This document shows, piece by piece, positions 1 to 7,230 of a DNA stretch of 19,573 nt. The position numbers were made by a program, and so were the translations under genes. This stretch comes from CAZVWH01 sp964631175. Its GTDB lineage: Bacteria; Planctomycetota; Phycisphaerae; Sedimentisphaerales; Anaerobacaceae. Each line of letters opens with the position of its first letter. Position 1 is the stretch's first letter. Under the pieces are notes generated by a model. That model saw only the letters and a program-made list of their open reading frames with translations, did not search any database and was not told the DNA's origin. The stretch spans positions 1-19,573 of the forward strand of contig CAZVWH010000054.1 in assembly GCA_964631175.1 (NCBI GenBank), written 5' to 3'.

Positions 1-1
1 A

Positions 2-1525
2 TTAGTTAGCCGTTACCGGCTGAGCTGAAATTGGGCTGGACATATGCTCTCGCAGGCTATCGGTAATGTGTCCGCCGGGGTCCGCCGCGGCGGATGAATC
101 TTTTTTGATGTTGTATTGTTTTACCTTTGCATAGAGGGTTGTTCTTGTTATGCCGAGCAGGGCTGCGGCCTGGGTTTTTTGCCAGCCGGTTTCACGCAAC
201 GCCCGAATAACCAGCTCGCGTTCGGCTTTTGCTAAAGAAAAGTCTTTTTCGTCAGTTCGTTGTGATGGAAACTGACCTTGCCAAGCAGGCAGGCCCGCCT
301 GCCCAAAGTGTTCGGCGGGCAGGTCTTCGCAAAGATGTTTGTATTCTGTTGGTTCTAACATAATGCTGCTCAGGCCGATTTTAGCTGTTGTTTCCAAAAG
401 AACTGCCCTTTCAATAACATTGCTTAGTTCTCGGATGTTGCCGGGCCAATCGTGCTTTTGCAGGGCTTCAAGGGCAAATTTTGTCAAGGAGTTTATTCTC
501 TTGTTTTTTTCCGGGCAGATAGATGATGTCTTAATGAAGTATTCAGCCAGAAGTGGAATGTCTTCTCTTCTATCGGGAGATTTCAAAGGGGCAATGATTA
601 CAGGACATATATTGAGACGATAATAAAGGTCGCGTCGAAAGCGATGAGCCTTCATTTCTTGATAAAGATTTCGGTTACTTGAAGCTATAATCGTAGCAAT
701 GCACGTAATATTTTTGGTACCCCCGACCTTGCGGAAGGTTTTTTCCTGAAGGACACGAAGCAGCTTGGCCTGCAAGTCCAGCGGCATTTCACTTATCTCG
801 TCAAGGAAAATCGTACCTGAACCGGCTAACTCCAACAGGCCTATTTTATCACGTTCAGCTCCGGTAAAAGAGCCTTTAACATGTCCGAAAAGCTCGCTTT
901 CCAGCAGGTTTGCAGTAAGAGCTGCACAATTTACATCTACGAGCTGCTCGTTCGGATGTCTTAAAGTGTGTATTGCCTTGGCTGCTAACTCCTTGCCGGT
1001 TCCCGTTTCTCCGATTATTAAGACCGGATTGCATTGGCTGGCCGCAACAAGCCTAATCATCCCAAGTGTCTTAACAAATGCTTTGCTGCGCCCGACCATA
1101 CACACGGCTTCAGCACATTCGTCAACAAAAAAGTTACTCGTGTTTGTATCTGATGCGTCATTCTCAGATTCGTTTCGTATTCGATTTGCGATTTTCGTTA
1201 GCTTATCGTAACGTTGCTTTGGCTGCAGATAGTCGTATATCCCTATTTGTATAAACTGTGAAGCTAACTCAGAGTCGTTTTCATCGCTACCAACCACCAC
1301 TACAGGGATATTTAATGAATTTTTATCGGTCTCTCTGATGAATTCTTGTATGTAAATTGGATTGAATGTGCCGTCAAATAAAATTAAATCAGGGCTGACT
1401 GTTACAACAATATCGAGGGCCTCTGCTAAATCATCGGCTACAAAGATTTCGTGGCCTATCTGCCGAGCTAATTGTTGGACTTCAACCTCTTTGCTTATTA
1501 CAACAATTCTGCGGAGTAAGCTCAT
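2..1525 (-). CDS. Sigma-54-dependent flagellar transcriptional activator (NtrC/FleQ/FlrC-like)
   Basis: A 507-residue bacterial enhancer-binding protein, complete from ATG at 1525 to TAA at 2-4. Residues 5-118 form a receiver-like domain that keeps D51, S80 and K103, but SK replaces the usual acidic pair near residue 11. Residues 140-375 are the AAA+ sigma-54 interaction domain: Walker A GETGTGKE at 172-179, a GSFTGA loop at 218-223 (GAFTGA with one conservative change), Walker B GTIFLDE at 237-243, and arginine-finger segment FRRDLYYRL at 296-304. Residues 430-472 hold a Fis-type helix-turn-helix. It would remodel sigma-54 RNA polymerase at flagellar promoters. A strong sigma-54 promoter lies in the divergent intergenic region facing flgD, which supports a flagellar role. 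The last 35 residues are a low-complexity tail partly encoded by a GC-rich palindrome (81-94). A second palindromic stretch (285-323) sits in the linker before the HTH. Whether it is the FleQ or FlrC equivalent cannot be settled here. Confidence 0.93.
   Translation of the reverse strand: MSLLRRIVVISKEVEVQQLARQIGHEIFVADDLAEALDIVVTVSPDLILFDGTFNPIYIQEFIRETDKNSLNIPVVVVGSDENDSELASQFIQIGIYDYLQPKQRYDKLTKIANRIRNESENDASDTNTSNFFVDECAEAVCMVGRSKAFVKTLGMIRLVAASQCNPVLIIGETGTGKELAAKAIHTLRHPNEQLVDVNCAALTANLLESELFGHVKGSFTGAERDKIGLLELAGSGTIFLDEISEMPLDLQAKLLRVLQEKTFRKVGGTKNITCIATIIASSNRNLYQEMKAHRFRRDLYYRLNICPVIIAPLKSPDRREDIPLLAEYFIKTSSICPEKNKRINSLTKFALEALQKHDWPGNIRELSNVIERAVLLETTAKIGLSSIMLEPTEYKHLCEDLPAEHFGQAGLPAWQGQFPSQRTDEKDFSLAKAERELVIRALRETGWQKTQAAALLGITRTTLYAKVKQYNIKKDSSAAADPGGHITDSLREHMSSPISAQPVTAN
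81..94. repeat. GC-rich 14-bp palindrome inside the activator gene
   Basis: TCCGCCGCGGCGGA is a perfect palindrome, preceded at 71-80 by a partial direct copy (TCCGCCGGGG). It is translated on the minus strand as part of the activator's C-terminal tail (SSAAADPGG). An identical copy occurs at 8060-8073 in flgA, with near copies at 4644-4657 and 4679-4692. This indicates a dispersed DNA element rather than a protein motif. Confidence 0.85.
285..323. repeat. Overlapping palindromes in the linker of the activator gene
   Basis: GGCAGG (288-293) and CCTGCC (298-303) form a perfect 6-bp stem with a 4-nt loop. CCTGCCC (298-304) can alternatively pair with GGGCAGG (317-323). The segment encodes activator residues about 401-414, between the AAA+ and HTH domains, so any insertion fell in a tolerant linker. 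Confidence 0.6.
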
Positions 1526-1573
1526 TTTGCTGCAAAACCATTAGCTTTATCCCCCATTATCTCTTAAACAGCA

Positions 1574-1593
1574 CCAGCATTTGTAAATACTGG
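1574..1593. promoter_or_regulatory. Imperfect palindrome upstream of the activator gene, possible operator
   Basis: Eight of ten positions pair in this 20-bp dyad (CCAG-C-ATTT / AAAT-A-CTGG). It ends about 48 bp before the activator's ATG on the minus strand, a reasonable place for an autoregulatory site. No promoter hexamers could be fixed with confidence around it. Confidence 0.3.
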
Positions 1594-1881
1594 ATAAGTT
1601 ATACCCGTAAAATGTATATATTTAAATCGACAGATAACGAGGAGCAACTTTAATTTTTTATGGGACGGGCCAATAATGTCACTGATTTGCCAAGCTAAAA
1701 GATGCATTAATATTATATGATAGTTTTATCGGACATTGTAGCGCGACCGATAAACAGAATCGAAAAGTATAGTTATGATGAGATGTTGCCTTTTCTTATA
1801 GGACGTCTTGGTGTCACGTGATCAAATGAAAGCAGACAGGGATAGACAGAATGCCTGGTATTATTATTGGGTGAGAAGCGG

Positions 1882-1916
1882 CAAAATTTTCTGAAGAAAA
1901 GGAAAATTTGTCCTTT
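1882..1916. promoter_or_regulatory. Nested dyads, candidate upstream activator site
   Basis: TTTTCT (1887-1892) pairs with AGAAAA (1895-1900), and AAAGGA (1898-1903) pairs with TCCTTT (1911-1916). Their distance from the sigma-54 promoter fits an enhancer for the neighbouring activator. The sequence is AT-rich, so chance dyads are possible. Confidence 0.25.
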
Positions 1917-2047
1917 GAAAAAAAATATGCAGCGTATTTAATTTTAGCATTTATGTATTTGTTATTTGGCTAACATCCACTTTTGTAAGAAGTTATATGC
2001 TTTAATGCGCAGCATGGCTAACGCCAGAAGCATCCCTGTCTTAATTT

Positions 2048-2063
2048 TGGCACACAAATTGCT
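2048..2063 (+). promoter_or_regulatory. Sigma-54 (-24/-12) promoter of the hook operon
   Basis: TGGCAC-ACAAA-TTGCT matches the sigma-54 consensus TGGCAC-N5-TTGCW exactly, with GG at 2049-2050 and GC at 2061-2062 at the required spacing. Transcription should start near 2074, leaving a leader of about 98 nt before flgD. The enhancer-binding-protein gene is divergently encoded next door, which strengthens the call. No comparable match was found in front of the other genes, so this may drive a long transcript. Confidence 0.85.
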
Positions 2064-2171
2064 CATTTCAATTCAGCATTCTTGTCGGCGTAGCTTTGGG
2101 CGACGTTAAAGCTTATATCCGATCAGGCAGGAAGCTGTTTAGATTTTAATATTTGATGAAGGTAAAAGCTT

Positions 2172-2555
2172 ATGAATCCAATATCAGCGACAGAAACAGC
2201 AAGTGACATTCAGATGGATTATATGAAACTTCTGGTGACGCAGTTGCAAAATCAGAATCCTCTTGAGCCGTTGGACAACAATGAGATGGCTTCTCAACTG
2301 GCCCAATTTTCACAATTAAATCAGCTTGAGACGATGAACCGCAATTTTGAAAATGTACTTACATCTATCGAGAGAAACTATGCCAGCTCGTTATTAGGCA
2401 AGGTGGTTTCATTTGTTGCAGAAACGGAGACAGGAGCTGGTGATACTCAGAACGGTGTGGTCGAGCAAGTTTATCACAATCCTGACGGAAAAACATTGTT
2501 GGTTATAGGCGACCATATTATTGAGTTAGAGGATGTGATATCGGTACAAAACTAA
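2172..2555 (+). CDS. flgD: Flagellar hook assembly scaffold FlgD (short form)
   Basis: A 127-residue FlgD, the cap that sits on the growing hook and places FlgE subunits. The family N-terminus is clear: MDYMKLLVTQLQNQNPLEPLDNNEMASQLAQFSQLNQLETMN at residues 15-56. The C-terminal part after residue 75 is short (GKVVSFV ... GVVEQVYHNPDGKTLLVIGD). It lacks the full tudor/Ig-like domains of about 220-residue proteobacterial FlgD and is nearer the short forms of other phyla. Only 36 bp separate the stop from flgE, so no lost C-terminus is hidden there. AAGG about 10 nt before the ATG serves as ribosome binding site. It is the first gene after the sigma-54 promoter. No fliK lies between the promoter and flgD. 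Confidence 0.93.
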   Translation: MNPISATETASDIQMDYMKLLVTQLQNQNPLEPLDNNEMASQLAQFSQLNQLETMNRNFENVLTSIERNYASSLLGKVVSFVAETETGAGDTQNGVVEQVYHNPDGKTLLVIGDHIIELEDVISVQN

Positions 2556-2591
2556 AATTAGATTGATATTTACAAAATAGGGAGAATTAAA

Positions 2592-4286
2592 ATGAGTTTT
2601 GCATTATCAGCAGGTGTTACAGGGCTGCAGGCCCATCAAAAAATGCTCGATGTTGCCGGTAATAACTTAGCCAATGTAAACACCACAGCTTTTAAGGCCA
2701 GTAGAATAACCTTCTCGGAGCTGCTGAGCGAGACAATAAAAAAGGCATCACAGCCGACCGCGAATGTAGGCGGTAACAATCCTCAGCAGATGGGAAGTGG
2801 TGTAGGGATAGCCAACATATCTCCCAATGTGGCACAGGGCAATATCGTAAATACGGGCAATCCTCTGGACTTGGCGATAGAAGGAGAAGGCTACTTTGTA
2901 CTTAGTGACAGCCAACAAAGTATTTATACTCGTGCGGGGTTGTTCGCTGTTGATGCCGAGTCGAATTTGGTGGACCCTGGTACGGGCTATCTTGTGCAGC
3001 GTATCGGTCGTGAGGGAGAAAATGACGGTTTCCAGACGCCGGGTGATAGTAATGTTCATGTGCCTTACGATGCTGCAATGTCGGCCAATAGTACATCACA
3101 AATAAACGTGGCCGGCAATTTAAGTGCTGATGCGACGTTTGTTGATGGGCCACAAACGCAACTGATCAATTCAAACATAACTTATTCTACTAATAGTGGC
3201 ACAGTAGCAACGACTGTGACAGAAATTGATCAGCTTGACCAGTTTAGTGGTGGAGCTGGTGCCGGCGGACAACTGGATACCGGCGAATCAGGAACGATTA
3301 CCATTTCAGGATATAATCCCGACGGTACCGCATTTAGCAGTGGCCTCACATTTACCGTAAATCCGGATACAACGTTGGGAGATTTCATTACTCACTTGAA
3401 TGATAATGTTCTTACCGGTGCGACAGCATCTTTGCTCAACGGCAAAATCCGCGTAACTGATGATAGCAGCGGTTTCAGCAAGACAGACATTGCTCTGTCA
3501 TACTCGGACGATGGTTCACTGACCATGCCAGGGTATTTTGAAATACTGACTGTAGGTGGAGAGGAGGTCAAGAACGTTAGTATTACAATTTTTGACTCTC
3601 AAGGTGGTAAGCATGTTTTTACCGGAGCATTTGTTAGGACGGATACGTCCAATATATGGGATATGGTATTGACTTCGATCACCGGCGATGTCTATCAGAT
3701 AACACCGGATAATCGCAGAATCGAAAATATAGCTTTTAATGCCAGCGATGGCTCTTATAGCGGCTTGAGCGGCTCTGATTCCTCGCAATTTGTAGTAACT
3801 TTTGCACATGATACTGCGGATCCACAAGCCATCGATATCTGGATGGGTTCCGCAGGCCAGATGGACGGCTTAACACAATTCAAGGGAAGCTCTACTACGG
3901 TAGCAAGGGAGCAGGATGGTTATGAAGCCGGACGGCTTGCAACCGTATCGGTCAATAATGAAGGGATTGTTATTGGTGCGTTCTCTAACGGCATCAAGAA
4001 AAACATTGCGACTCTGCAAATAGCGTTGTTCCAGAATACAACGGGTCTTGAAAGCGTCGGCAGTGGGTATTTCATTCCTTCTGCCAACTCGGGTGGGGCG
4101 GTGGCTACACAGGCGATGACCGGTGGAGCCGGCTGCATTCATGGAGGAGCATTGGAAAAGTCCAACGCTGATGTAGCAACCGAATTTGTTAATCTGATTC
4201 AAGCCCAGAACGGTTTTCAGGCCAATGCGAGAAGCATCAGAGTCGCCAATGACATCTTACGGGAATTGAGTAACCTTATCAGATGA
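2592..4286 (+). CDS. flgE: Flagellar hook protein FlgE
   Basis: A 564-residue FlgE that polymerises into the hook. The rod/hook N-terminal signature is at residues 5-35 (SAGVTGLQAHQKMLDVAGNNLANVNTTAF) and the GEGYFVL block at 98-104. The C-terminal helix is at 520-564 (LEKSNADVATEFVNLIQAQNGFQANARSIR), with the expected heptad pattern. It is longer than the roughly 400-residue enteric FlgE because of an inserted module at about 211-318 (LDQFSGG ... GTITISGYNPDGT ... TTLGDFITHLND ... NGKIRVTDDSSG). This module resembles one in the FliD of the same cluster. GGAG at 2581-2584, 7 nt before the ATG, is the ribosome binding site. The stop overlaps the next start (ATGA). Confidence 0.96.
   Translation: MSFALSAGVTGLQAHQKMLDVAGNNLANVNTTAFKASRITFSELLSETIKKASQPTANVGGNNPQQMGSGVGIANISPNVAQGNIVNTGNPLDLAIEGEGYFVLSDSQQSIYTRAGLFAVDAESNLVDPGTGYLVQRIGREGENDGFQTPGDSNVHVPYDAAMSANSTSQINVAGNLSADATFVDGPQTQLINSNITYSTNSGTVATTVTEIDQLDQFSGGAGAGGQLDTGESGTITISGYNPDGTAFSSGLTFTVNPDTTLGDFITHLNDNVLTGATASLLNGKIRVTDDSSGFSKTDIALSYSDDGSLTMPGYFEILTVGGEEVKNVSITIFDSQGGKHVFTGAFVRTDTSNIWDMVLTSITGDVYQITPDNRRIENIAFNASDGSYSGLSGSDSSQFVVTFAHDTADPQAIDIWMGSAGQMDGLTQFKGSSTTVAREQDGYEAGRLATVSVNNEGIVIGAFSNGIKKNIATLQIALFQNTTGLESVGSGYFIPSANSGGAVATQAMTGGAGCIHGGALEKSNADVATEFVNLIQAQNGFQANARSIRVANDILRELSNLIR
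3222..3545 (+). other. FlgE segment encoding the module shared with FliD
   Basis: This encodes FlgE residues 211-318. The order LDQF-G, then T-I-I-G-DG(N)T, then a V-T-L-L/I-D segment, then NG-I-VTD, then LT-P, is repeated in FliD residues 218-314. It resembles flagellin/hook IN-type surface modules. The relationship was judged by eye. Confidence 0.6.
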
Positions 4287-5614
4287 CGGCAGATGCATTA
4301 ATCATAGATAAGCTAAATACGATCGTTCTGGCGCTTACGCCTATAGAGCGGTGGAAAGCTGCCAGGCGGTTAGATAGTAACTTTATGGCTGAGCAGTGGT
4401 TTGTTCTAATAGTGGTAGTGGCTTTGATTGCATTGACGGCTTTGCTTCTCTGGATTAGCTATAGCAAGATAACGGAGGAAAAGAAAATAGTAGAGCGCTT
4501 ATTTCTTGAGTACGCCGAACGTAGGGGCTTAAGCGAGCGAGAACAACAAATCCTGCTGGAAGTCGCTAAAGGCAGTGAGCTTAAACGAAAGGACGCTATC
4601 TTCACTGTGCAGAATGCCTTTGAGCGTGGTGCTATCAATCTAATCCGCCGAGGCGGAACATCGCAGTCCCGTGAGGGATCCGCCACGGCGGATGTGCAAA
4701 CCCCTCAAGAGAGTGAACAGTTAAAAACAGAATTATCTCTTTTGCGCGAAAAGCTCGGGTTTAAGCCTTTTGATTCAATTGAGGCATTTTCAGAAAGCAG
4801 ACTAAGCAGTAAGCAAATACCAATCGGCAAGAAAGTTTACATAACACGCCGAACCACGCGAAGTGCAGAGGATATTGAGGCAAGAGTTGTCGATAACAAT
4901 GATAAGGAGCTGATGATAAAGTTAAAGGTTCGAGTAAAGGTTACCTTCGGTGAAACTTGGCGTGTACACTATTACGCCGGTAAAACGGTTTGGGAGTTTG
5001 ACACTTCTGTGACAAGTTCCGATGGTAATAGCCTTGCTCTGAATCATAGTGAGAGTGTACAGCTCATTAATCGTAGGCGATTTTTACGTGTGCCGGTTCA
5101 CAACCTTGCTTTCATCTCGAAATTTCCATTTGCCAGAGCTATTGATGAAAATGGCCAAGAAAGCGACATATTTTCAGATATGGCGAAGGGTGTAGCAAAG
5201 GTATCCAGTGACACATGGAAGCCGTTGGAGTTTGTTCATGCCGTTGTCACAGAGCTGGCAGGGCCTGGATTGCGAATAGAAGCGCCTATGAAGGTAAAAG
5301 CCGGAGAGAGAATTTTGGTAGTATTCAAGTTAGATACGGAAAGAGAAAATATGTCTCCAGCTACTACATCAAAAATAGTAGAGGATATAGGCGAGGTTAA
5401 GCACAGCAAAGCCACCAAGAACGGTTACTCAATAGCAGTTGAATTGATAGGTTTGAGAGACACCGACATCAGAGAGCTAATACAGGCTACCAATTCAGCT
5501 TCTTTGAGAGTCGGCACCGAAGGTCAGGACGATTCGGCTTTTGTTGAAGGTAACGACAGTCAGACAGAAATAGATGCTGTTGAGCCTATAACTGCACAAG
5601 GAGTTCAGCAATGA
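4283..5614 (+). CDS. Membrane-anchored PilZ-like protein encoded in the hook operon
   Basis: A 443-residue protein. One transmembrane segment lies at about 38-60 (WFVLIVVVALIALTALLLWISY), followed by a charged helical region at 61-118. Residues 178-260 form a beta-rich YcgR-N-like region. PilZ motif 1, RRRFLR, is at 264-269, followed by a PilZ-like barrel to about 390. Motif 2, normally DxSxxG, reads ELAGPG (324-329), so c-di-GMP binding is plausible but not assured. Its place between flgE and flgF, with ATGA overlaps at both ends, ties it to flagellar assembly or function. A YcgR-like brake or c-di-GMP sensor is the inference. Residues about 120-138 (IRRGGTSQSREGSATAD) come from a double GC-rich palindrome inserted in the linker. 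The start at 4283 relies on coupling to flgE; ATG at 4385 (M35), just before the transmembrane segment, is an alternative. Confidence 0.78.
   Translation: MTADALIIDKLNTIVLALTPIERWKAARRLDSNFMAEQWFVLIVVVALIALTALLLWISYSKITEEKKIVERLFLEYAERRGLSEREQQILLEVAKGSELKRKDAIFTVQNAFERGAINLIRRGGTSQSREGSATADVQTPQESEQLKTELSLLREKLGFKPFDSIEAFSESRLSSKQIPIGKKVYITRRTTRSAEDIEARVVDNNDKELMIKLKVRVKVTFGETWRVHYYAGKTVWEFDTSVTSSDGNSLALNHSESVQLINRRRFLRVPVHNLAFISKFPFARAIDENGQESDIFSDMAKGVAKVSSDTWKPLEFVHAVVTELAGPGLRIEAPMKVKAGERILVVFKLDTERENMSPATTSKIVEDIGEVKHSKATKNGYSIAVELIGLRDTDIRELIQATNSASLRVGTEGQDDSAFVEGNDSQTEIDAVEPITAQGVQQ
4644..4692. repeat. Paired GC-rich palindromes inside the PilZ-like gene
   Basis: TCCGCC-GA-GGCGGA (4644-4657) and TCCGCC-AC-GGCGGA (4679-4692) flank a 21-bp spacer. 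Both are variants of the palindrome at 81-94 and 8060-8073. The first copy is read as IRRGG, the second as SATAD, so the two lie in different phases of the same frame. The unit lies in a non-conserved linker. Confidence 0.8.
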
Positions 5615-6351
5615 CAGATGCAGCAGTGCAAGTCAGTGCGACCGTTGATGCGTTAATGCAAGAATTCGACATCATAACGCACAATCTGGCCAATGTAAGC
5701 ACTACCGGATACAAGCGTATATGTAACACATTTTCAAAGTCCCTCGAGGCACAACAGGCCCAAGCAGAAGCAATTCGCCGCGGCGAATCGGATTTGGGTT
5801 CAGCACTTGATTTTTCACAGGGCAATATTGTCGAGACGGATAGACCGCTGGACTTTGCTTTGTATGGTAAAGGCTTCTTTGTGATGGAGACACCTGATGG
5901 GCCGCTATATAGTCGCAATGGGATATTTCGTACAAACCAAAACGGCCAAATTGTTAATTCAAACGGAGCGCTTGTGGCGGGACAGACAGGTCCTATTATA
6001 ATACCGCAGAACACGGGGCTTTCAGAACTACATGTCTCAACTGATGGAACTATCAGCGCGGCAGGTACAACTGTCGGTAAATTCAAAATTGTTGACTTCG
6101 CAGACAACGAAAACAAACTCATACCAGCCGGTGCTAACTGCTACTGCGTCCCCGACGGAGGGCAGGATATACAACCGACTGATGTGGAAAATGTAGTTGT
6201 AAAACAGGGCTATCAGGAAGCCTCCAATGTTAAGCTAATTGATGAGCTGGTGGATATGATAACGGTATGCCGACTTTACGAGGCTAATATGAAGCTTGTT
6301 TCAAGCAAAGGTGACACATCCGGCAGCATTATAGGAGTAGCAATGGGCTAA
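5611..6351 (+). CDS. flgF: Flagellar basal-body rod protein FlgF
   Basis: A 246-residue member of the FlgE/F/G rod-hook family. The N-terminal signature is at residues 16-36 (MQEFDIITHNLANVSTTGYKR), DRPLDFALYGKGFFVM at 77-92, and the C-terminal helix at 204-229 (ASNVKLIDELVDMITVCRLYEAN). Its length and place directly before flgG support FlgF, a proximal rod component. FlgF and FlgG are close paralogues, so position carries much of the call. The start overlaps the stop of the PilZ-like gene (ATGA), implying translational coupling. A 16-bp perfect palindrome (5773-5788) encodes AIRRGES at residues 54-60, in the loop after the N-terminal helix. Confidence 0.88.
   Translation: MTDAAVQVSATVDALMQEFDIITHNLANVSTTGYKRICNTFSKSLEAQQAQAEAIRRGESDLGSALDFSQGNIVETDRPLDFALYGKGFFVMETPDGPLYSRNGIFRTNQNGQIVNSNGALVAGQTGPIIIPQNTGLSELHVSTDGTISAAGTTVGKFKIVDFADNENKLIPAGANCYCVPDGGQDIQPTDVENVVVKQGYQEASNVKLIDELVDMITVCRLYEANMKLVSSKGDTSGSIIGVAMG
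5773..5788. repeat. 16-bp palindrome inside flgF, variant of the GC-rich element
   Basis: ATTCGCCGCGGCGAAT is perfectly self-complementary and shares the CGCCGCGGCG core with the copies at 81-94 and 8060-8073. It reads as IRRGE in FlgF. Confidence 0.7.
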
Positions 6352-6384
6352 AGACGAATAGACGTGCGGTAAAATCACACGTTA

Positions 6385-6412
6385 AATATTTAGCCCCGCA
6401 ATCTATTGCGGG
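6385..6412. repeat. Intergenic hairpin repeat between flgF and flgG
   Basis: CCCGCAAT (6395-6402) and ATTGCGGG (6405-6412) form a perfect 8-bp stem with a 2-nt loop. The 18-bp left flank AATATTTAGCCCCGCAAT recurs at 8281-8298 with one change, and the right half recurs at 8349-8357 and 11231-11239. No T-run follows, so it is not a standard terminator. It could instead protect the mRNA between flgF and flgG. Confidence 0.7.
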
Positions 6413-6436
6413 ATTCCAAAATAAGGAGAAAATAAT

Positions 6437-7222
6437 ATGTTAAGAGCATTTTCTACCGCAGCAACGGGTATGACGGCCCAGCAGATGATGGTGGACGTGA
6501 TTGCTAATAACCTCGCTAACATCAATACTACGGGCTTTAAGCGAAGCCAGATTGACTTTCAGGATTTGCTTTATATCAAGATGAGAGAGTCCGGCACCGA
6601 GGTAGCTTCTGGTATAAATGCACCCGGTGGTCTGGAAGTCGGCAGTGGAGTGCGTCCTGCATCTACGATAAAGGTTTTTACCGCCGGTGAGTTTCAAAAT
6701 ACCGGTAGAAAGCTTGATATTGCTATAAGAGGTGACGGCTTTCTGCAGGTAACATTACCAAATGGCGATATTAGATATACCCGCGATGGTGCGCTGCAAA
6801 TAAACGCTGAGGGGCAGTTGGTAAGCACCACTGGCTATCCGGTAGAACCGGCTGTTACTGTTCCCACTGATGCAGTCTCCATCGATATCGGAAAGGATGG
6901 AGGAGTCAATGTTACCGATTCTGCGGGCACTTCATCAGTCGTCGGCACTATTCAGTTAGTCCGGTTTCCCAATCCGTCAGGACTATCCAGCGAAGGAGAT
7001 AACCTGCTGGCAGAGACCGAGGCAAGCGGCACACCTACGACCGGAACAGCCGGCGAAAATGGATTCGGAGCTATTCAGTCGGGCTTTCTGGAAAAGTCAA
7101 ATGTCCAAATGGTAACCGAGCTGGTCAATCTTATCACTGCACAGCGTGCATATGAGATAAACTCCCGCGCAATAAGGGCGGGAAATGATATGCTCCAAAC
7201 TGCAAATAATATGGTTCAATAA
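6437..7222 (+). CDS. flgG: Flagellar distal rod protein FlgG
   Basis: A 261-residue protein of exactly the usual FlgG length, forming the distal rod that crosses the P- and L-rings. It carries the N-terminal signature at 6-36 (STAATGMTAQQMMVDVIANNLANINTTGFKR), the FlgG block GEFQNTGRKLDIAIRGDGFLQV at 79-100, and the C-terminal helix LEKSNVQMVTELVNLITAQRAYEINSRAIRAGNDMLQTANNM. AAGGAG 9 nt before the ATG is a near-ideal ribosome binding site, stronger than those of its neighbours, and fits a gene separated from flgF by a repeat hairpin. flgA follows after 8 bp. Confidence 0.97.
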   Translation: MLRAFSTAATGMTAQQMMVDVIANNLANINTTGFKRSQIDFQDLLYIKMRESGTEVASGINAPGGLEVGSGVRPASTIKVFTAGEFQNTGRKLDIAIRGDGFLQVTLPNGDIRYTRDGALQINAEGQLVSTTGYPVEPAVTVPTDAVSIDIGKDGGVNVTDSAGTSSVVGTIQLVRFPNPSGLSSEGDNLLAETEASGTPTTGTAGENGFGAIQSGFLEKSNVQMVTELVNLITAQRAYEINSRAIRAGNDMLQTANNMVQ

Positions 7223-7230
7223 GGATCGTT

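Larger units (their letters stand above)
1526..2171. other. Divergent intergenic region between activator gene and flgD
   Basis: This 646-bp AT-rich region has no credible gene on either strand: the short open frames lack ribosome binding sites and recognisable composition. It contains the sigma-54 promoter at 2048-2063. There is an imperfect palindrome at 1574-1593 (arms CCAGCATTT / AAATACTGG), about 50 bp upstream of the activator start. Dyads lie at 1887-1900 (TTTTCT-GA-AGAAAA) and 1898-1916 (AAAGGA, 7-nt loop, TCCTTT), 130-160 bp upstream of the -24 element, where enhancer sites for such activators usually lie. That these dyads are activator sites is inference. Confidence 0.6.

Noticed and set aside
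765..1211. 148-codon open frame on the plus strand
   Set aside because: It is antisense to the AAA+ domain of the sigma-54 activator, with no family resemblance and no ribosome binding site. It is a shadow of the conserved gene.
1620..2040. Small genes in the divergent intergenic region
   Set aside because: ATG-initiated frames here run only about a dozen codons or fewer before a stop and lack ribosome binding sites.
2172..2591. FlgD truncated by a frameshift
   Set aside because: Only 36 bp follow the stop before flgE, and no C-terminal FlgD sequence was seen in other frames. Short FlgD forms are known in the family.
5586..6122. 178-codon open frame on the minus strand
   Set aside because: It lies opposite flgF, whose family motifs are unmistakable. 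The minus-strand translation has no recognisable domain.
6395..6412. Rho-independent terminator after flgF
   Set aside because: The hairpin is perfect but has no following T-run, and flgG continues the same functional series. The flanks recur elsewhere, so a dispersed repeat fits better.
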